Numbered from the stretch's first letter, positions 1 to 13,004 are shown. The stretch is 64,000 nucleotides of DNA from an uncultured beta proteobacterium (GCA_903934295.1 CAIZNI010000027.1:1-64000); one strand, 5' to 3'. Notes: generated by a model from the letters alone, not told the origin. Program-made: numbers and translations.

Positions 1-15
1 CGGCCGGGCCGGTTT

Positions 16-1008
16 TCACACCCCCGGCGGGCGGGCCAGCACTTCCATCCGGTCGATCGAGCGCAGCGGCACGTTTTTCACCTCGCCGCCCTTGAGCAGG
101 CGCAGCGTGATCTCGGTGCCGGCCGGTCCCTGTTTCCAGAGCCGGCGATAGAAGTCGGCCTGGTCCGCGACCCGGTCGGCGCCCACCGCCAGGACGATGT
201 CGCCCGGATCGATGCCTGCCTGGTCAGCGGGCCCGTTGCGCGACACCCGCACCACCATCAGGTTGCCGCGGACCACTTCGGTGGTCAGGCCCAGCCAGGG
301 CTGAACCGGGGCGCTGCGCCGGCCGTTGGCCAGCAGGTCGGCCAGGATCGGCTTGAGCAGGTTCACCGGCACAAAAAGGTTGCCGGGCACGCCCTGGCGA
401 TCGCCCGCGGCGTCGTTGACCACCAGCGAGCCGATGCCCACCAGCTGGCCGTCCTCCGAGAGCAGCGCCGCGCCGCTCCAGTTGTTGACCGGCGGAAAAG
501 TGAAGATCGGCCGCTCCAGCAGGTATTCCCAGCTGCCGGCGAAGGGTTTGCGCGACACCACCATCAGTTCGGTGGCCTCGGCCTCGCCCTGTCCGACGGT
601 GAGCACCTTCTGGCGTTCGGCGATCCGGTCGGAATCGCCCAGCTGGATCTGTCGGCCGTCCATCGGCAGCGCGGTGCGCACCAGCCCGAGGCCGCTCGCA
701 TGGTCATAGCCGGCCACCGACGCCGGCACCTGGCGCCCGGACGCGGTGGTGACCTCGACGGATTCGACCTCGAGCAGCAGGTAGCCGATGGTGAGCACCA
801 GCCGCTCGCCGATGATCACCCCCGACCCGCTGCGCCGCGCGCCGAGCGAGGCGGCACTGGTGGCGCCCTCGAGCGCGCGCGCCTCGACCCTCACGATCGA
901 GGCGACCGGCTCGCGCAGCGCGACCGCCGGCCGAGTCTCGCTCGCCGGTGCCGCACCCGGCAGCCACGCGAGCAGGGCCGCGATCAGTGTCAGCAGCAGT
1001 CGAAGCAT
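16..1008 (-). CDS. PDZ-domain protein with degenerate trypsin-like (DegP/S1C-type) domain
   Basis: 330 aa. An N-terminal signal peptide (about residues 1-22, hydrophobic LLLTLIAALLAWLPG) implies export to the periplasm. A trypsin-like fold spans about 55-215 and a PDZ domain about 237-316 (GPADQAGIDPGDIVLAVG). The DegP His loop (normally LTNNHV) reads LTIGYLLLE at 72-80, so the catalytic His is absent. The Asp region is also unlike an active protease. The nucleophile loop is NNWSGAAL at 175-182 and keeps a Ser. I infer a non-proteolytic binding or chaperone-like protein; this degenerate form belongs to the S1C family as I know it. The ATG at 1008 was chosen because it starts the signal peptide and follows GGGGAACC; an in-frame start at 1146 would add 46 residues without signal-peptide character. 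The gene is divergent from the atp operon. Confidence 0.75.
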   Translation of the reverse strand: MLRLLLTLIAALLAWLPGAAPASETRPAVALREPVASIVRVEARALEGATSAASLGARRSGSGVIIGERLVLTIGYLLLEVESVEVTTASGRQVPASVAGYDHASGLGLVRTALPMDGRQIQLGDSDRIAERQKVLTVGQGEAEATELMVVSRKPFAGSWEYLLERPIFTFPPVNNWSGAALLSEDGQLVGIGSLVVNDAAGDRQGVPGNLFVPVNLLKPILADLLANGRRSAPVQPWLGLTTEVVRGNLMVVRVSRNGPADQAGIDPGDIVLAVGADRVADQADFYRRLWKQGPAGTEITLRLLKGGEVKNVPLRSIDRMEVLARPPGV

Positions 1009-1152
1009 GTCGGTTCCCCGGTTGGATGAGCGCTCAGTCTGACGCAATATCGTGAGTCGAGCTTGCGCTGCCGCATGCCCGACGGGCCGAAAGGCCCCTG
1101 CCGCACCGGGGAAAACGCCAGCGAATCGCGGTCGTGAGCGGACCATTCATGC

Positions 1153-1167
1153 TGTTGCGATGCAACA
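1153..1167. promoter_or_regulatory. Perfect 15-bp palindrome TGTTGCGATGCAACA
   Basis: The arms TGTTGC and GCAACA flank GAT. It lies in the 359-bp divergent region between the PDZ protein (starts 1008) and atpI (starts about 1368), about 40 bp upstream of the atp promoter -35. Its core TGTTGCGATGCA is identical to the operator-like palindrome at 12878-12896 upstream of the phasin gene. It is a candidate binding site for a dimeric regulator; the regulator is unknown. A second short palindrome, TGAGCGCTCA, is at 1027-1036, just upstream of the PDZ gene. Confidence 0.45.
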
Positions 1168-1205
1168 CAAACGCGCGCTCAGCCAAGGGTCTTGTATAAG
1201 ACCAT

Positions 1206-1234
1206 TTGACCCTCTCGGGGCAAACCCTTAAAAT
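1206..1234 (+). promoter_or_regulatory. Sigma-70 promoter of the atp operon
   Basis: A -35 element TTGACC (1206-1211) and a -10 element TAAAAT (1229-1234) are separated by exactly 17 bp, five of six matches each. Initiation near 1241 would give a leader of about 125 nt before the atpI start at 1368. It is the only good match between the two divergent genes. Confidence 0.65.
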
Positions 1235-1367
1235 CTTCAGTCTTCGCCTGCCGCGAGGAAGCCTGCTGTCAACAACAGGATCGGGCGGTCGTGATCGGGT
1301 CAGCCCGATCGGGTCGGCGCGTGCCAGTGGGCGCGCTGTCACGAATCACTTCCGCGGGTCGCTCAAC

Positions 1368-1778
1368 ATGTTTGCAGCAGTCGGTTTGCAAGCCGCATCG
1401 CTCATCTTGCTCGGTGTTTTCACTGGGCTGGTGTTTGACTGGACGAGCGCCTGGTTTTTCGCGCTCGGCGGCATGGCGGCGTTGGTCCCGAATGCCTTGT
1501 TTGCCTTGCGGTTGGCAATGCACCGGGGGCGGACACCCGAGTCATACCCGGTGATCTTCTTTCTGGGTGAGTTCGTCAAGATCGGTTTGACGATCGGGTT
1601 GCTGGCGGTGGTGGTGCAAACGGTTGCCGATCTCCAGTGGTTGCCGCTGGTGCTTGGGTTGATCGTCTCGCTGAAGGCGCCGCTGTTCGCGCTGCTGTTG
1701 TCGAAAGACGCACCGCTCGACTGGCCGCCGCTGGCTGGAAATGGATCTGCCGGTAAAGACGTCGAAACTGGACACTGA
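1368..1778 (+). CDS. atpI: ATP synthase subunit I (AtpI)
   Basis: 136 aa small membrane protein at the head of the atp operon. It has four hydrophobic segments (about residues 3-22, 25-45, 66-86 and 92-112), the usual AtpI topology. In other bacteria AtpI assists c-ring assembly or Mg2+ handling. The ATG at 1368 (MFAAVGLQAAS) opens the first membrane helix. The frame is open upstream to a TTG at 1206, but that TTG is the promoter -35 itself, so it cannot be the start. The 3' end overlaps an upstream in-frame ATG (1741) of atpB; the likelier atpB start lies 20 nt after the atpI stop. Confidence 0.8.
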   Translation: MFAAVGLQAASLILLGVFTGLVFDWTSAWFFALGGMAALVPNALFALRLAMHRGRTPESYPVIFFLGEFVKIGLTIGLLAVVVQTVADLQWLPLVLGLIVSLKAPLFALLLSKDAPLDWPPLAGNGSAGKDVETGH

Positions 1779-1797
1779 ACAAGTAAAAACTGAAGAC

Positions 1798-2966
<1,169 letters not shown>

Positions 2967-3007
2967 ACCGGGCAAGCCGCCCTGGACTTCAGTAAAGGAA
3001 GTCACTC

Positions 3008-3481
3008 GTGAACATCAATGCGACCTTGTTCGTCCAGATCGCCGTTTTCCTGGCGCTCTGGTGGTTTACCGCCAAGTTTGTCTGGCCGCCGATCATCAAG
3101 TCCCTCGATGAGCGCAGCAAGCGCATCGCCGACGGTCTGGCGGCTGCCGACAAGGCCAAAGCCGACCTGGCTTCGGCCGAGCGGCGCGTGGCCGACGAGC
3201 TCAAGAAGGCGCGCGATGGCGCGGCCGAAGTCCGTTCCGGCGCCGAGCGTCAGGCCGGTCAGGTCCTCGAAGAGGCGCGGGCGGAAGCCGGCCGAATCGT
3301 GACTGCCGCCAAGAAGGCTGCCGAAGAAGAAGCTGCCCTGGCCGCCCAGCGTGCCAAGGAACAGCTGCGTGAACAGGTCGCTCAGCTTGCGGTCGCCGGT
3401 GCCGAGCGCATCCTGCGTCGCGAGATCGATGCGAACCGTCATGCCGAGCTTCTGGGCAACCTGAAGAACGAACTGCACTAG
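3008..3481 (+). CDS. atpF: F1Fo ATP synthase subunit b
   Basis: 157 aa peripheral-stalk subunit. One N-terminal membrane helix (about 6-26, LFVQIAVFLALWWFTAKFVW) is followed by a long charged coiled coil rich in Ala, Glu, Lys and Arg. It starts with GTG at 3008, preceded by AAAGGAAG. Length matches the 156-residue family norm. It lies 41 nt after atpE and 10 nt before atpH. Confidence 0.94.
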   Translation: MNINATLFVQIAVFLALWWFTAKFVWPPIIKSLDERSKRIADGLAAADKAKADLASAERRVADELKKARDGAAEVRSGAERQAGQVLEEARAEAGRIVTAAKKAAEEEAALAAQRAKEQLREQVAQLAVAGAERILRREIDANRHAELLGNLKNELH

Positions 3482-3491
3482 GACCAGGATC

Positions 3492-4025
3492 ATGGCCGAG
3501 TCACTCACCATAGCCCGTCCGTACGCCGAAGCCGTGTTCCGGCTGGCGCGCGATGCCGGGGCCCTGCCCTCGTGGTCTGATGCTCTCGGGCGTCTGGCGG
3601 CGATCGCGGGCAACGAGTCGGCTCGCGAGCTGCTCGGCAATCCCCGGCTGACCACCGATCAGGTGTCGCAGCTGCTGGCCGACGCCGCTGGCCAGCTGGC
3701 CCCCGAACAGATGAACCTGGTTCGGGTGCTGTCCGAAAACGAGCGTCTGGCGGTGCTGCCCGAAATTGCGCAGCACTTCGAGACCTTGCGCAGTGGTTTC
3801 GAGAATGTGGTCGACGCCCATGTGGTGTCGGCGTTTCCGCTCTCCGACGCCCAGGTGGCGCAGGTGGTGGACACGCTGCAGGCCAAGTACGGGCGCACGG
3901 TGAAGGTCTCGGTGTCGATCGACGCCGACCTGATCGGCGGGGTCTCGGTCCAGGTGGGCGACGAGGTCATGGATGCGTCGGTTCGCGGCAAGCTCGCGCA
4001 ACTGGCGGGCGTGCTGAAGGCATAA
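3492..4025 (+). CDS. atpH: F1Fo ATP synthase subunit delta
   Basis: 177 aa peripheral-stalk subunit that joins b to the top of the alpha-beta hexamer (OSCP family). It begins MAESLTIARPYAEAVFRLA, the usual family opening. The C-terminal signature lies in IDADLIGGVSVQVGDEVMDASVRGKL, close to the canonical D..LIGG..(I/V)..GD...D.S....L pattern. The ATG follows AGGATC. It is cotranscribed with the other atp genes. Confidence 0.94.
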   Translation: MAESLTIARPYAEAVFRLARDAGALPSWSDALGRLAAIAGNESARELLGNPRLTTDQVSQLLADAAGQLAPEQMNLVRVLSENERLAVLPEIAQHFETLRSGFENVVDAHVVSAFPLSDAQVAQVVDTLQAKYGRTVKVSVSIDADLIGGVSVQVGDEVMDASVRGKLAQLAGVLKA

Positions 4026-4067
4026 CGCGTCGGATTTCCGCCGCGTCGAAAGAAACAGGAGAGTCTC

Positions 4068-5609
<1,542 letters not shown>

Positions 5610-5682
5610 TTAGTCGCCTTCGCTGGCCGGCCCTGCGCTGACGCGCAGGGCTCCGATCCACGGCGCCCCACAAGGAACCGAG

Positions 5683-6552
5683 ATGCCCGGAAGTAAAGAG
5701 ATCCGGACCAAGATCAAGAGCGTGCAAAACACGCGCAAGATCACCAAGGCGATGGAGATGGTCGCCGCGTCCAAGATGCGCAAGGCCCAGGAGCGCATGC
5801 GTCGCGCGCGCCCCTATGCCGACAAGATCCGCAACATTGCGGCGCATCTGGCGACGGCCAATCCCGAGTACCGTCATCCTTTCCTGGTCGAACACGACTC
5901 GGTCAAGGGCGCGGGCCTCATCGTCATCACCACCGACAAGGGTCTGTGCGGTGGTCTGAACACGAACATCCTGCGGGCAGTCACCACCAAGCTGCGCGAG
6001 CTGACCCAGGCCGGCGAGACCGTCATCACCAGCGCCATTGGCAACAAGGGCCTGGGCTTTCTGAACCGGATCGGCGCCAAGGTGGTGTCGCACGCGGTCC
6101 AGATGGGCGATACCCCGCACCTGGAAAAGCTGATCGGCCCGGTCAAGGTCCAGCTCGACGCGTACACCCGCGGCGAGATCGATCAGGTCTTCATCTGCTA
6201 CACCCGCTTCATCAACACCATGAAGCAGGAAGCGGTCATCGAGCAGTTGCTGCCGCTGTCGTCCGCCAAGCTGCAGGAAGAGTCGCGGGAGTATTCCTGG
6301 GACTACCTGTACGAGCCCGATGCGCAGATGGTGCTCGACGAGCTGCTGGTTCGCTACATCGAGTCGCTGGTGTTCCAGGCGGTCGCCGAAAACATGGCCA
6401 GCGAGCAGAGTGCCCGCATGGTCGCGATGAAGGCGGCGTCCGACAACGCCAAGAAGGTCATCGAAGACCTGCAACTCACCTACAACAAGGCGCGTCAGGC
6501 GGCGATCACGAAAGAACTTTCGGAGATCGTGGCAGGCGCGGCGGCGGTTTAA
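5683..6552 (+). CDS. atpG: F1Fo ATP synthase subunit gamma
   Basis: 289 aa central rotor shaft. N-terminal [20 protein letters not shown] and the C-terminal helix signature [13 protein letters not shown] are the two conserved ends of the family that form the rotating coiled coil. The start ATG follows AAGGAACC. It lies 73 nt after atpA. Confidence 0.96.
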   Translation: MPGSKEIRTKIKSVQNTRKITKAMEMVAASKMRKAQERMRRARPYADKIRNIAAHLATANPEYRHPFLVEHDSVKGAGLIVITTDKGLCGGLNTNILRAVTTKLRELTQAGETVITSAIGNKGLGFLNRIGAKVVSHAVQMGDTPHLEKLIGPVKVQLDAYTRGEIDQVFICYTRFINTMKQEAVIEQLLPLSSAKLQEESREYSWDYLYEPDAQMVLDELLVRYIESLVFQAVAENMASEQSARMVAMKAASDNAKKVIEDLQLTYNKARQAAITKELSEIVAGAAAV

Positions 6553-8016
<1,464 letters not shown>

Positions 8017-8101
8017 ATGCAGTCGGTCGGGCGCGTGCCGAGCCGGGCGCGCCAGGCTGCTGCGGGCCGGCCTGCCCGGCCGGTTTCCCGAAGGACACAG
8101 C

Positions 8102-8524
8102 ATGGCCCACACCATTCACGTCGATGTTGTCAGCGCGGAAGCCTCGATTTTCGAGGGTGAAGCCGAATTCGTCGCGCTGCCCGGCGAGGCGGGCGAACTG
8201 GGCATCTATCCCCAGCACACGCCGCTGATCACCCGCATCCGTCCGGGCGCGGTCCGCATCAAGCTCGCGGGCGTTGCCGAGGAAGAGTTCGTGTTCGTGG
8301 CGGGCGGCATCCTTGAGGTCCAGCCCAATCGGGTCACCGTTCTCGCCGATACCGCGATCCGGGGACACGACCTGGACGAGGCCAAGGCCGAAGCCGCCAA
8401 GAAGGCCGCCGAAGAGGCGATGGCCAATGCCCGCAGCGACATCGACTTCGCCCGTGCGCAATCGGAATTCGCTGTCATGGCCGCTCAGATTGCGGCCCTG
8501 CGCAAGCTGCGCAGCAAGCGCTGA
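8102..8524 (+). CDS. atpC: F1Fo ATP synthase subunit epsilon
   Basis: 140 aa rotor subunit and intrinsic inhibitor of ATP hydrolysis. The N-terminal beta-sandwich carries [17 protein letters not shown]; the C-terminal helical hairpin follows from about residue 90. The ATG at 8102 follows GAAGGAC. The 85-nt spacer from atpD contains a GC-rich inverted repeat (GGCCGGCC...CGGCCGG around 8068-8085) that may modulate stoichiometry. It is the last gene of the operon. Confidence 0.94.
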   Translation: MAHTIHVDVVSAEASIFEGEAEFVALPGEAGELGIYPQHTPLITRIRPGAVRIKLAGVAEEEFVFVAGGILEVQPNRVTVLADTAIRGHDLDEAKAEAAKKAAEEAMANARSDIDFARAQSEFAVMAAQIAALRKLRSKR

Positions 8525-8642
8525 TTCCAGGCGCGACCCGGTCGCCGCCCGCGGCACCGGCGGTGCCAGTTGCGCTGCGTGGCACGCTGCCGCGCGTCCG
8601 TCCGGAACGGCAACCCCGCTTTCGCTGAGACTTCGCCGCGCG

Positions 8643-9830
8643 ATGCTGCGACCGTTTCGCTTGCCCTCAGGGTGGGCATTCGCCGGCCACGCGTGGGCTC
8701 TGGCCGTCGCGCTGCTCGCGATGCCGGTCGGTCAGGCCCGCGCCCGGCTGATCGAAGAGCAGGTCCGCGTCCCGGTCACCGTGGTCGATCTCTATCGCAA
8801 GACGGTGAGTCAGGAGATCGTGGTCACCGTGTTCCGCGATGCGCGAGCCACCCGCGCCCCTTACCTGATCCTGCACCACGGCCGCGCGGTGAACGAGCAG
8901 GCCAACCTCGCCTACGGCCGGGTGCGCTATTCGGCGGCGGCACGCTATTTCGTGGCCAAGGGCTTTGCGGTCCTGGTCCCCACCCGCATCGGCTACGGCG
9001 TGTCGGGCGGCAGCGATGTCGAATTTTCCGGGAACTGCAGCGACCATCGCCACCTGCCCGGTTACCAGGTCGCCGCCGACCAGTCCCGCCAGGTGCTCGC
9101 CCACTTCTCGCGCGCCGACTTCCTCGATCCCTCGCAGGGTCTGGTGGTCGGCCAATCCTATGGCGGGGCGACCTCGGTGATCCTGGCGGCCCAGGGGCTC
9201 GACGGTCTGGTCGCCGCGCTGAATTTCGCTGGCGGCGGCGGTGGCAATCCCGAGAGCCGACCCGAGAACCCTTGTCGCGCCGATCTGCTCGAGAAGATTT
9301 TCGAGACGGCCGGCAAGTCGAGTCTGGTGCCGGTCTACTCGTTCTACAGCGCCAATGACCGCTTCTGGGGGGAGCGCCTGCCCCGTGAATGGTTCTCGGC
9401 CTTCCTGAGGGCCGGGGGCCGCGGCGAGTTCATCGCGCTGCCCGCCCATGGCACCGATGGGCACGGCGTGTTCACTGCCGCACCGGCGCTCTGGCAGCCG
9501 GCGGTTGACCGGATTCTCGCCTCACTGCCTCTGCGCCTGACGCCCTTGCCGGCACCGCCCACTGCACCGGTGCCCCCGCCCAGCGGTTTTGCCCGCCTCG
9601 ACGACGTGACGGCACTGCCGCACGTTCAGGACGGGGGACGAAAGGGCTATGAAGCCTTCCTCGCCTCTCCCGCGCCCCGGGCCTTCGTGCTCAACGAGAA
9701 CGGGCGATGGGCCTGGTCGAGCACGCCTGACGATCCACTGGGTGACGCGCTGGGCCGCTGCAATCAGGGGGCCCGCAGCCCGTGCCAGCCCTATGCGGTG
9801 GACGCCGCGGTGGTCTGGCGGGTGCGCTGA
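8643..9830 (+). CDS. Exported alpha/beta hydrolase (dienelactone hydrolase-like)
   Basis: 395 aa. A signal peptide occupies about residues 1-34 (WALAVALLAMPVGQARA), so the product is probably periplasmic or secreted. The hydrolase domain shows the nucleophile elbow GQSYGG with Ser172, a probable acid Asp239 (SANDRF) and a probable His at 269 or 274 (AHGTDGHG). About 110 C-terminal residues after a Pro-rich linker (LPAPPTAPVPPPS) form a second small domain with two Cys (near RCNQGARSPCQPYAVD) of unknown role. The ATG at 8643 starts the signal peptide; the frame is open further upstream into atpC. The substrate is unknown. Confidence 0.7.
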   Translation: MLRPFRLPSGWAFAGHAWALAVALLAMPVGQARARLIEEQVRVPVTVVDLYRKTVSQEIVVTVFRDARATRAPYLILHHGRAVNEQANLAYGRVRYSAAARYFVAKGFAVLVPTRIGYGVSGGSDVEFSGNCSDHRHLPGYQVAADQSRQVLAHFSRADFLDPSQGLVVGQSYGGATSVILAAQGLDGLVAALNFAGGGGGNPESRPENPCRADLLEKIFETAGKSSLVPVYSFYSANDRFWGERLPREWFSAFLRAGGRGEFIALPAHGTDGHGVFTAAPALWQPAVDRILASLPLRLTPLPAPPTAPVPPPSGFARLDDVTALPHVQDGGRKGYEAFLASPAPRAFVLNENGRWAWSSTPDDPLGDALGRCNQGARSPCQPYAVDAAVVWRVR

Positions 9831-9950
9831 ACCGGGCCGCGCCCGGCGCGCCCGCATCGAGCGGCGCGGCGGACGGCCCGCCCGCACCCAGCGGCGGAGC
9901 GCCTGCCAGCGCGCCCGCATCCAGCCCGCCGCGGAGCGCCTGCCGGTGCG

Positions 9951-11540
9951 TCAGAACCCGGCGCAGGCGCCGTCGGCCCGGGGGTCGGTGGCGCCTTCGA
10001 TCACGCCGTCGGGACGGATCTGCACCGCGCCGGCGTGGCCCATCATGTCCTCGTAGGGCCCCACGACCTGGACGTCATGGCCGGCGGCGCGCAGCGCCTG
10101 GATCAGCGCCGGATCGGTCCGCGACTCGATCTTGAGATTGGTCGAATCGTCGCCCCAGGTCCGTCCGAGCAGCCAGCGCGGCGCGGTCACCGCCGCCTGC
10201 AGGTTTTGCCCGAGCGCCTGCCGGGTGAACACCGCCGCTTGCGTCTGGGGCTGACCCTCGCCGCCCATGGTGCCGTAGGCCAGCACCCGGCCGTCGGCCA
10301 GGCGGGCCAGCGCCGGATTGAGCGTGTGGAAGGGCAGCCGGCCGGGCACCAGTTCATTGGGGCCGGGCGTCAGGGTGAAGCTCGCGCCGCGGTTCTGCCA
10401 GTTCACGCCGGACTGCGACAGCACGATGCCGCTGCCGAATTCCCAGTAGATGCTCTGGATGTAGCTCACCACCCGGCCCTGGGCGTCGGCGGTGCCCATC
10501 CAGATGGTGTCGCCCGGCAGCGCCGGCTGCGGCCAGGGGGCGGCGCGCAGGGGGTCGATGCGGGCGGCCTCGGCATCCAGGGAAGCCTTGCTCAGGAAGG
10601 CCAGCGGATCGTCGCCGCGCGCCGCCATCGCGTCGGGATCGCCGACCCGCGCGTTGCGCCAGCCGAAGGCCCGCTTGGTGGACTCCACCAGCCCGTGCAC
10701 ATGCGCGAAGCTCTCGGCCTCGCGCACGCCCAGGCGATCGAAGCAGCCGAGGATGGCCAGCGAGGCCACGCCTTGCGTGGGCGGCGGCTGGTTGTAGACA
10801 CGGCCCACCGACAGGTCGACCGACAGCGGCGCAACCTCGCGGGCCCGCCAGGCCTGGAGGTCGGACAGGCGCAGCGGGCTGCCCACCCGCTCCAGGTCGG
10901 CGGCCATGCTGCGGGCCAGGTCGCCGCGATAGAAATCGTCCAGTCCGGCGCGGCCCAGCTGTTCAAGCGTGGCGCCCAACCGTGGCTGGGCGATCGTGTC
11001 GTGCAACGCCGGCAGGCCGCGCGGCGCGAAGGTCTCGGCGAAGCCGCTGACGTCTTTCGTCTCGGCCCATTTCGAGGCGGTCAGCGCGACCTGAGAGCGG
11101 GTCACCGGCACGCCCTGTCGGGCGTGGTGGATCGCCTCGGCCAGCAGACGCGGCAGCGGCAGGGGCTTGCCCCAGGGCTGCGCGACCGCCAGCGCCTGCG
11201 CCCAGCCGCCGACCGCGCCGGCCACGGTGAGCGCGGCCCGCGGCCCGCGGGTCGGAATGGCGGCATCGCCATGCTCGGCATAGAACCCGGGGCTGGCCAG
11301 CGCGGCCGCCGCGCCGCAGGCGCGCACCGCGACCGGCTCGCGCCCGGGTTCGGCGATCAGCCAGAAGCCGTCGCCGCCGATGCTGTTCATGTGCGGATAG
11401 ACGACCGCGATCGCGGCGGCGGCCGCGACCATGGCCTCGACCGCGTTGCCGCCGTCGCGCAGCACGGCCAGGCCGGCCTGGGCGGCCAGGTGATGGGGGG
11501 CGGTCACCATGCCGCCACGGCAGGTCAGACTGTGCAGCAT
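9951..11540 (-). CDS. Gamma-glutamyltransferase family protein
   Basis: 529 aa Ntn-hydrolase of the gamma-glutamyltranspeptidase family. The conserved opening GGMVTAPHHLAAQAGLAVLRDGGNA is followed by SIGGDGFW. The likely autocleavage site and nucleophile is Thr345 in GDTIWM, at the large/small subunit boundary. The C-terminal portion has GTMGGEGQPQTQ and family strand motifs. No signal peptide is visible, unlike E. coli Ggt, so it is probably a cytoplasmic member of the GGT-like/acylase subgroup, and the substrate may not be glutathione. The frame stays open upstream through coaA, but that extension is an antisense-frame shadow. It is convergent with the hydrolase. Confidence 0.8.
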   Translation of the reverse strand: MLHSLTCRGGMVTAPHHLAAQAGLAVLRDGGNAVEAMVAAAAAIAVVYPHMNSIGGDGFWLIAEPGREPVAVRACGAAAALASPGFYAEHGDAAIPTRGPRAALTVAGAVGGWAQALAVAQPWGKPLPLPRLLAEAIHHARQGVPVTRSQVALTASKWAETKDVSGFAETFAPRGLPALHDTIAQPRLGATLEQLGRAGLDDFYRGDLARSMAADLERVGSPLRLSDLQAWRAREVAPLSVDLSVGRVYNQPPPTQGVASLAILGCFDRLGVREAESFAHVHGLVESTKRAFGWRNARVGDPDAMAARGDDPLAFLSKASLDAEAARIDPLRAAPWPQPALPGDTIWMGTADAQGRVVSYIQSIYWEFGSGIVLSQSGVNWQNRGASFTLTPGPNELVPGRLPFHTLNPALARLADGRVLAYGTMGGEGQPQTQAAVFTRQALGQNLQAAVTAPRWLLGRTWGDDSTNLKIESRTDPALIQALRAAGHDVQVVGPYEDMMGHAGAVQIRPDGVIEGATDPRADGACAGF

Positions 11541-11770
11541 TCTCGGATTCGCTGAAGGAGGGGCAGGGAAACCGGCGTCGGAAGACCGGCGACGGGAAAA
11601 ACCCGCGGCAGCCCCTTGAAGCGGCACCGCGCAGACCCGTATTTTGCCTGTTTTCGATCCGTTGCCGGTGCGTTCTGTCGACGCTGCGTTCGGTGGAGCC
11701 GGGCGCCGGGGCCTCCCGGTGGAGGTCCGGCAGGCCGCGAGACGTGCCCGGTCAGCGATCCTGAACCCGA

Positions 11771-12793
11771 TCAGATCTCGCGCAGCCAGACCTCGCCCAC
11801 CGTGTGATCGGCCTGCTTGCGCACCACCACGTTGGCGCGCTCGCGGGTGGGCAGGATGTTCTCGCGCAGGTTCGCCAGGTTGATGTCGCTCCAGATCTCG
11901 CGCGCGACCTGGGTCGCCTCGGCCGGCGACAGGTCGCGGTAATGGTGGAAGTAGGAGTCGGGATTGCTGAAGACCGTTCGTTGCAGCAGCAGGAATCGGT
12001 CGATGTACCAGCGCTCGATGTGCGCCTCGTCGGCATCGACATAGATGGAGAAGTCGAAGAAGTCGGAGACGATCACGCTCGGGGTGCGGGTGCGCCCCGG
12101 GTCGACGGTGCCGGTCTGCAGCACGTTCAGGCCTTCGAAGATCAGGATGTCGGGCTCGCTCACCGCCTGCGATTCGCCGGCCAGGATGTCGTAGCTGCGG
12201 TGCGAGTAGACCGGCGCGTGCACCAGCCCCTTGCCGGCCTTGGTGTCGGCCAGGAACTCGACCATCCGGCGCCGGTCGTAGCTTTCCGGGAATCCCTTGC
12301 GTTTCATCAGGCCGCGTTCCTGCAGCACCTTGTTCGGGTGCAGGAAGCCGTCGGTGGTGACCAGCGCCACCCGCGGGTGATCGGGCCAGCGCGCCAGCAG
12401 CGCCTGCAGCACGCGCGCGAAGGTGCTCTTGCCCACCGCCACGCTGCCGGCGATGCCGATTACATAGGGCCGGCTGCCGACCAGGCGGCCCAGGAACTCG
12501 TCCTTGACGCCGGCCAGGCTGCGCGCCGAGCGGAAGTGCAGATTCAGCAGCCGCGACAGGGGCAGGTAGATGTCGACCACATCGCGCATCGACACCTGCT
12601 CGGTGACGCCGCGCAGCGCGCCCAGGTCGTCTTCGGACAGGGTGAGCGGGGTGTTCGAGCGCAGCCGGGCCCATTCGTCGCGGGCGAACTCGATGTATGC
12701 GGAGTATTCCGTCTTGCCGGTTCCGCGGGGAGCAGACGGCGCCGCGGGCTCGCCGGCGTTGTCTGCTGATCCGGCGCCATCCTCAAGTTGCAT
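11771..12793 (-). CDS. coaA: Pantothenate kinase, type I
   Basis: 340 aa, catalysing phosphorylation of pantothenate, the first step of CoA synthesis. The P-loop GSVAVGKST is at 116-124. Family motifs [29 protein letters not shown] and the C-terminal [10 protein letters not shown]-like segment match type I CoaA. The first 25 residues are an additional Ala/Gly-rich tail absent from E. coli CoaA. The ATG at 12793 follows GAGAAGG. It is divergent from the phasin gene and shares a 211-bp control region with it. Confidence 0.92.
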   Translation of the reverse strand: MQLEDGAGSADNAGEPAAPSAPRGTGKTEYSAYIEFARDEWARLRSNTPLTLSEDDLGALRGVTEQVSMRDVVDIYLPLSRLLNLHFRSARSLAGVKDEFLGRLVGSRPYVIGIAGSVAVGKSTFARVLQALLARWPDHPRVALVTTDGFLHPNKVLQERGLMKRKGFPESYDRRRMVEFLADTKAGKGLVHAPVYSHRSYDILAGESQAVSEPDILIFEGLNVLQTGTVDPGRTRTPSVIVSDFFDFSIYVDADEAHIERWYIDRFLLLQRTVFSNPDSYFHHYRDLSPAEATQVAREIWSDINLANLRENILPTRERANVVVRKQADHTVGEVWLREI

Positions 12794-12877
12794 GACCTTC
12801 TCGCCTGGTTCGTTGGCGCTATTGTCGCCCGGATCGGGCGCGGCGCCGGATGCGCGTCGGCAATCGGCTGGGCAGCT

Positions 12878-12896
12878 TATGTTGCGATGCACCATA
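12878..12896. promoter_or_regulatory. Operator-like palindrome 1 of the phasin promoter
   Basis: TATGTTGCGATGCACCATA is an imperfect 19-bp palindrome with a single mismatched pair in each arm, ending 5 bp upstream of the phasin -35. It shares TGCnnTGCACCA with palindrome 2 at 12934-12950 and TGTTGCGATGCA with the site at 1153-1167. Confidence 0.5.
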
Positions 12897-12901
12897 AAAG
12901 C

Positions 12902-12929
12902 TTGACATCCCTTGCCGGTGCTGCATAAT
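12902..12929 (+). promoter_or_regulatory. Sigma-70 promoter of the phasin gene
   Basis: A perfect -35 TTGACA (12902-12907) and a -10 CATAAT (12924-12929) are 16 bp apart. Transcription would begin near 12936, inside palindrome 2, so a repressor bound there would block initiation. Confidence 0.7.
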
Positions 12930-12933
12930 TCGA

Positions 12934-12950
12934 TTTGTGCACTGCACCAA
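12934..12950. promoter_or_regulatory. Operator-like palindrome 2 of the phasin promoter
   Basis: TTTGTGCACTGCACCAA is a palindrome with a perfect GTGCA-C-TGCAC centre (12937-12947). It sits immediately downstream of the -10, on the expected start site. Its centre is 55 bp from the centre of palindrome 1. Position and TGC/GCA content are what I would expect for a PHA-granule-responsive repressor (PhaR type); that assignment is inference. Confidence 0.5.
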
Positions 12951-13004
12951 TTCAAGTTTCGGCGCAGTGATCCTCACCGAACCCGCTGCCCAAGGAAACC
13001 GATC

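Noticed and set aside
1741-1797. Start of atpB at 1741
   Set aside because: It would overlap atpI by 38 nt and add 19 residues not found in other beta-proteobacterial a subunits; 1798 aligns with the family start.
9831-9950. Direct repeats (GCGCCCGCATC and CGGAGCGCCTGCC, twice each) between the hydrolase and GGT genes
   Set aside because: Two imperfect copies each in a short convergent GC-rich spacer; no structure beyond base composition could be argued.
9951-12674. A 907-codon frame suggesting a fusion of gamma-glutamyltransferase to an upstream domain
   Set aside because: The upstream half is the out-of-frame shadow of coaA on the same strand; the GGT family start MLHSLTCRGG is at 11540.
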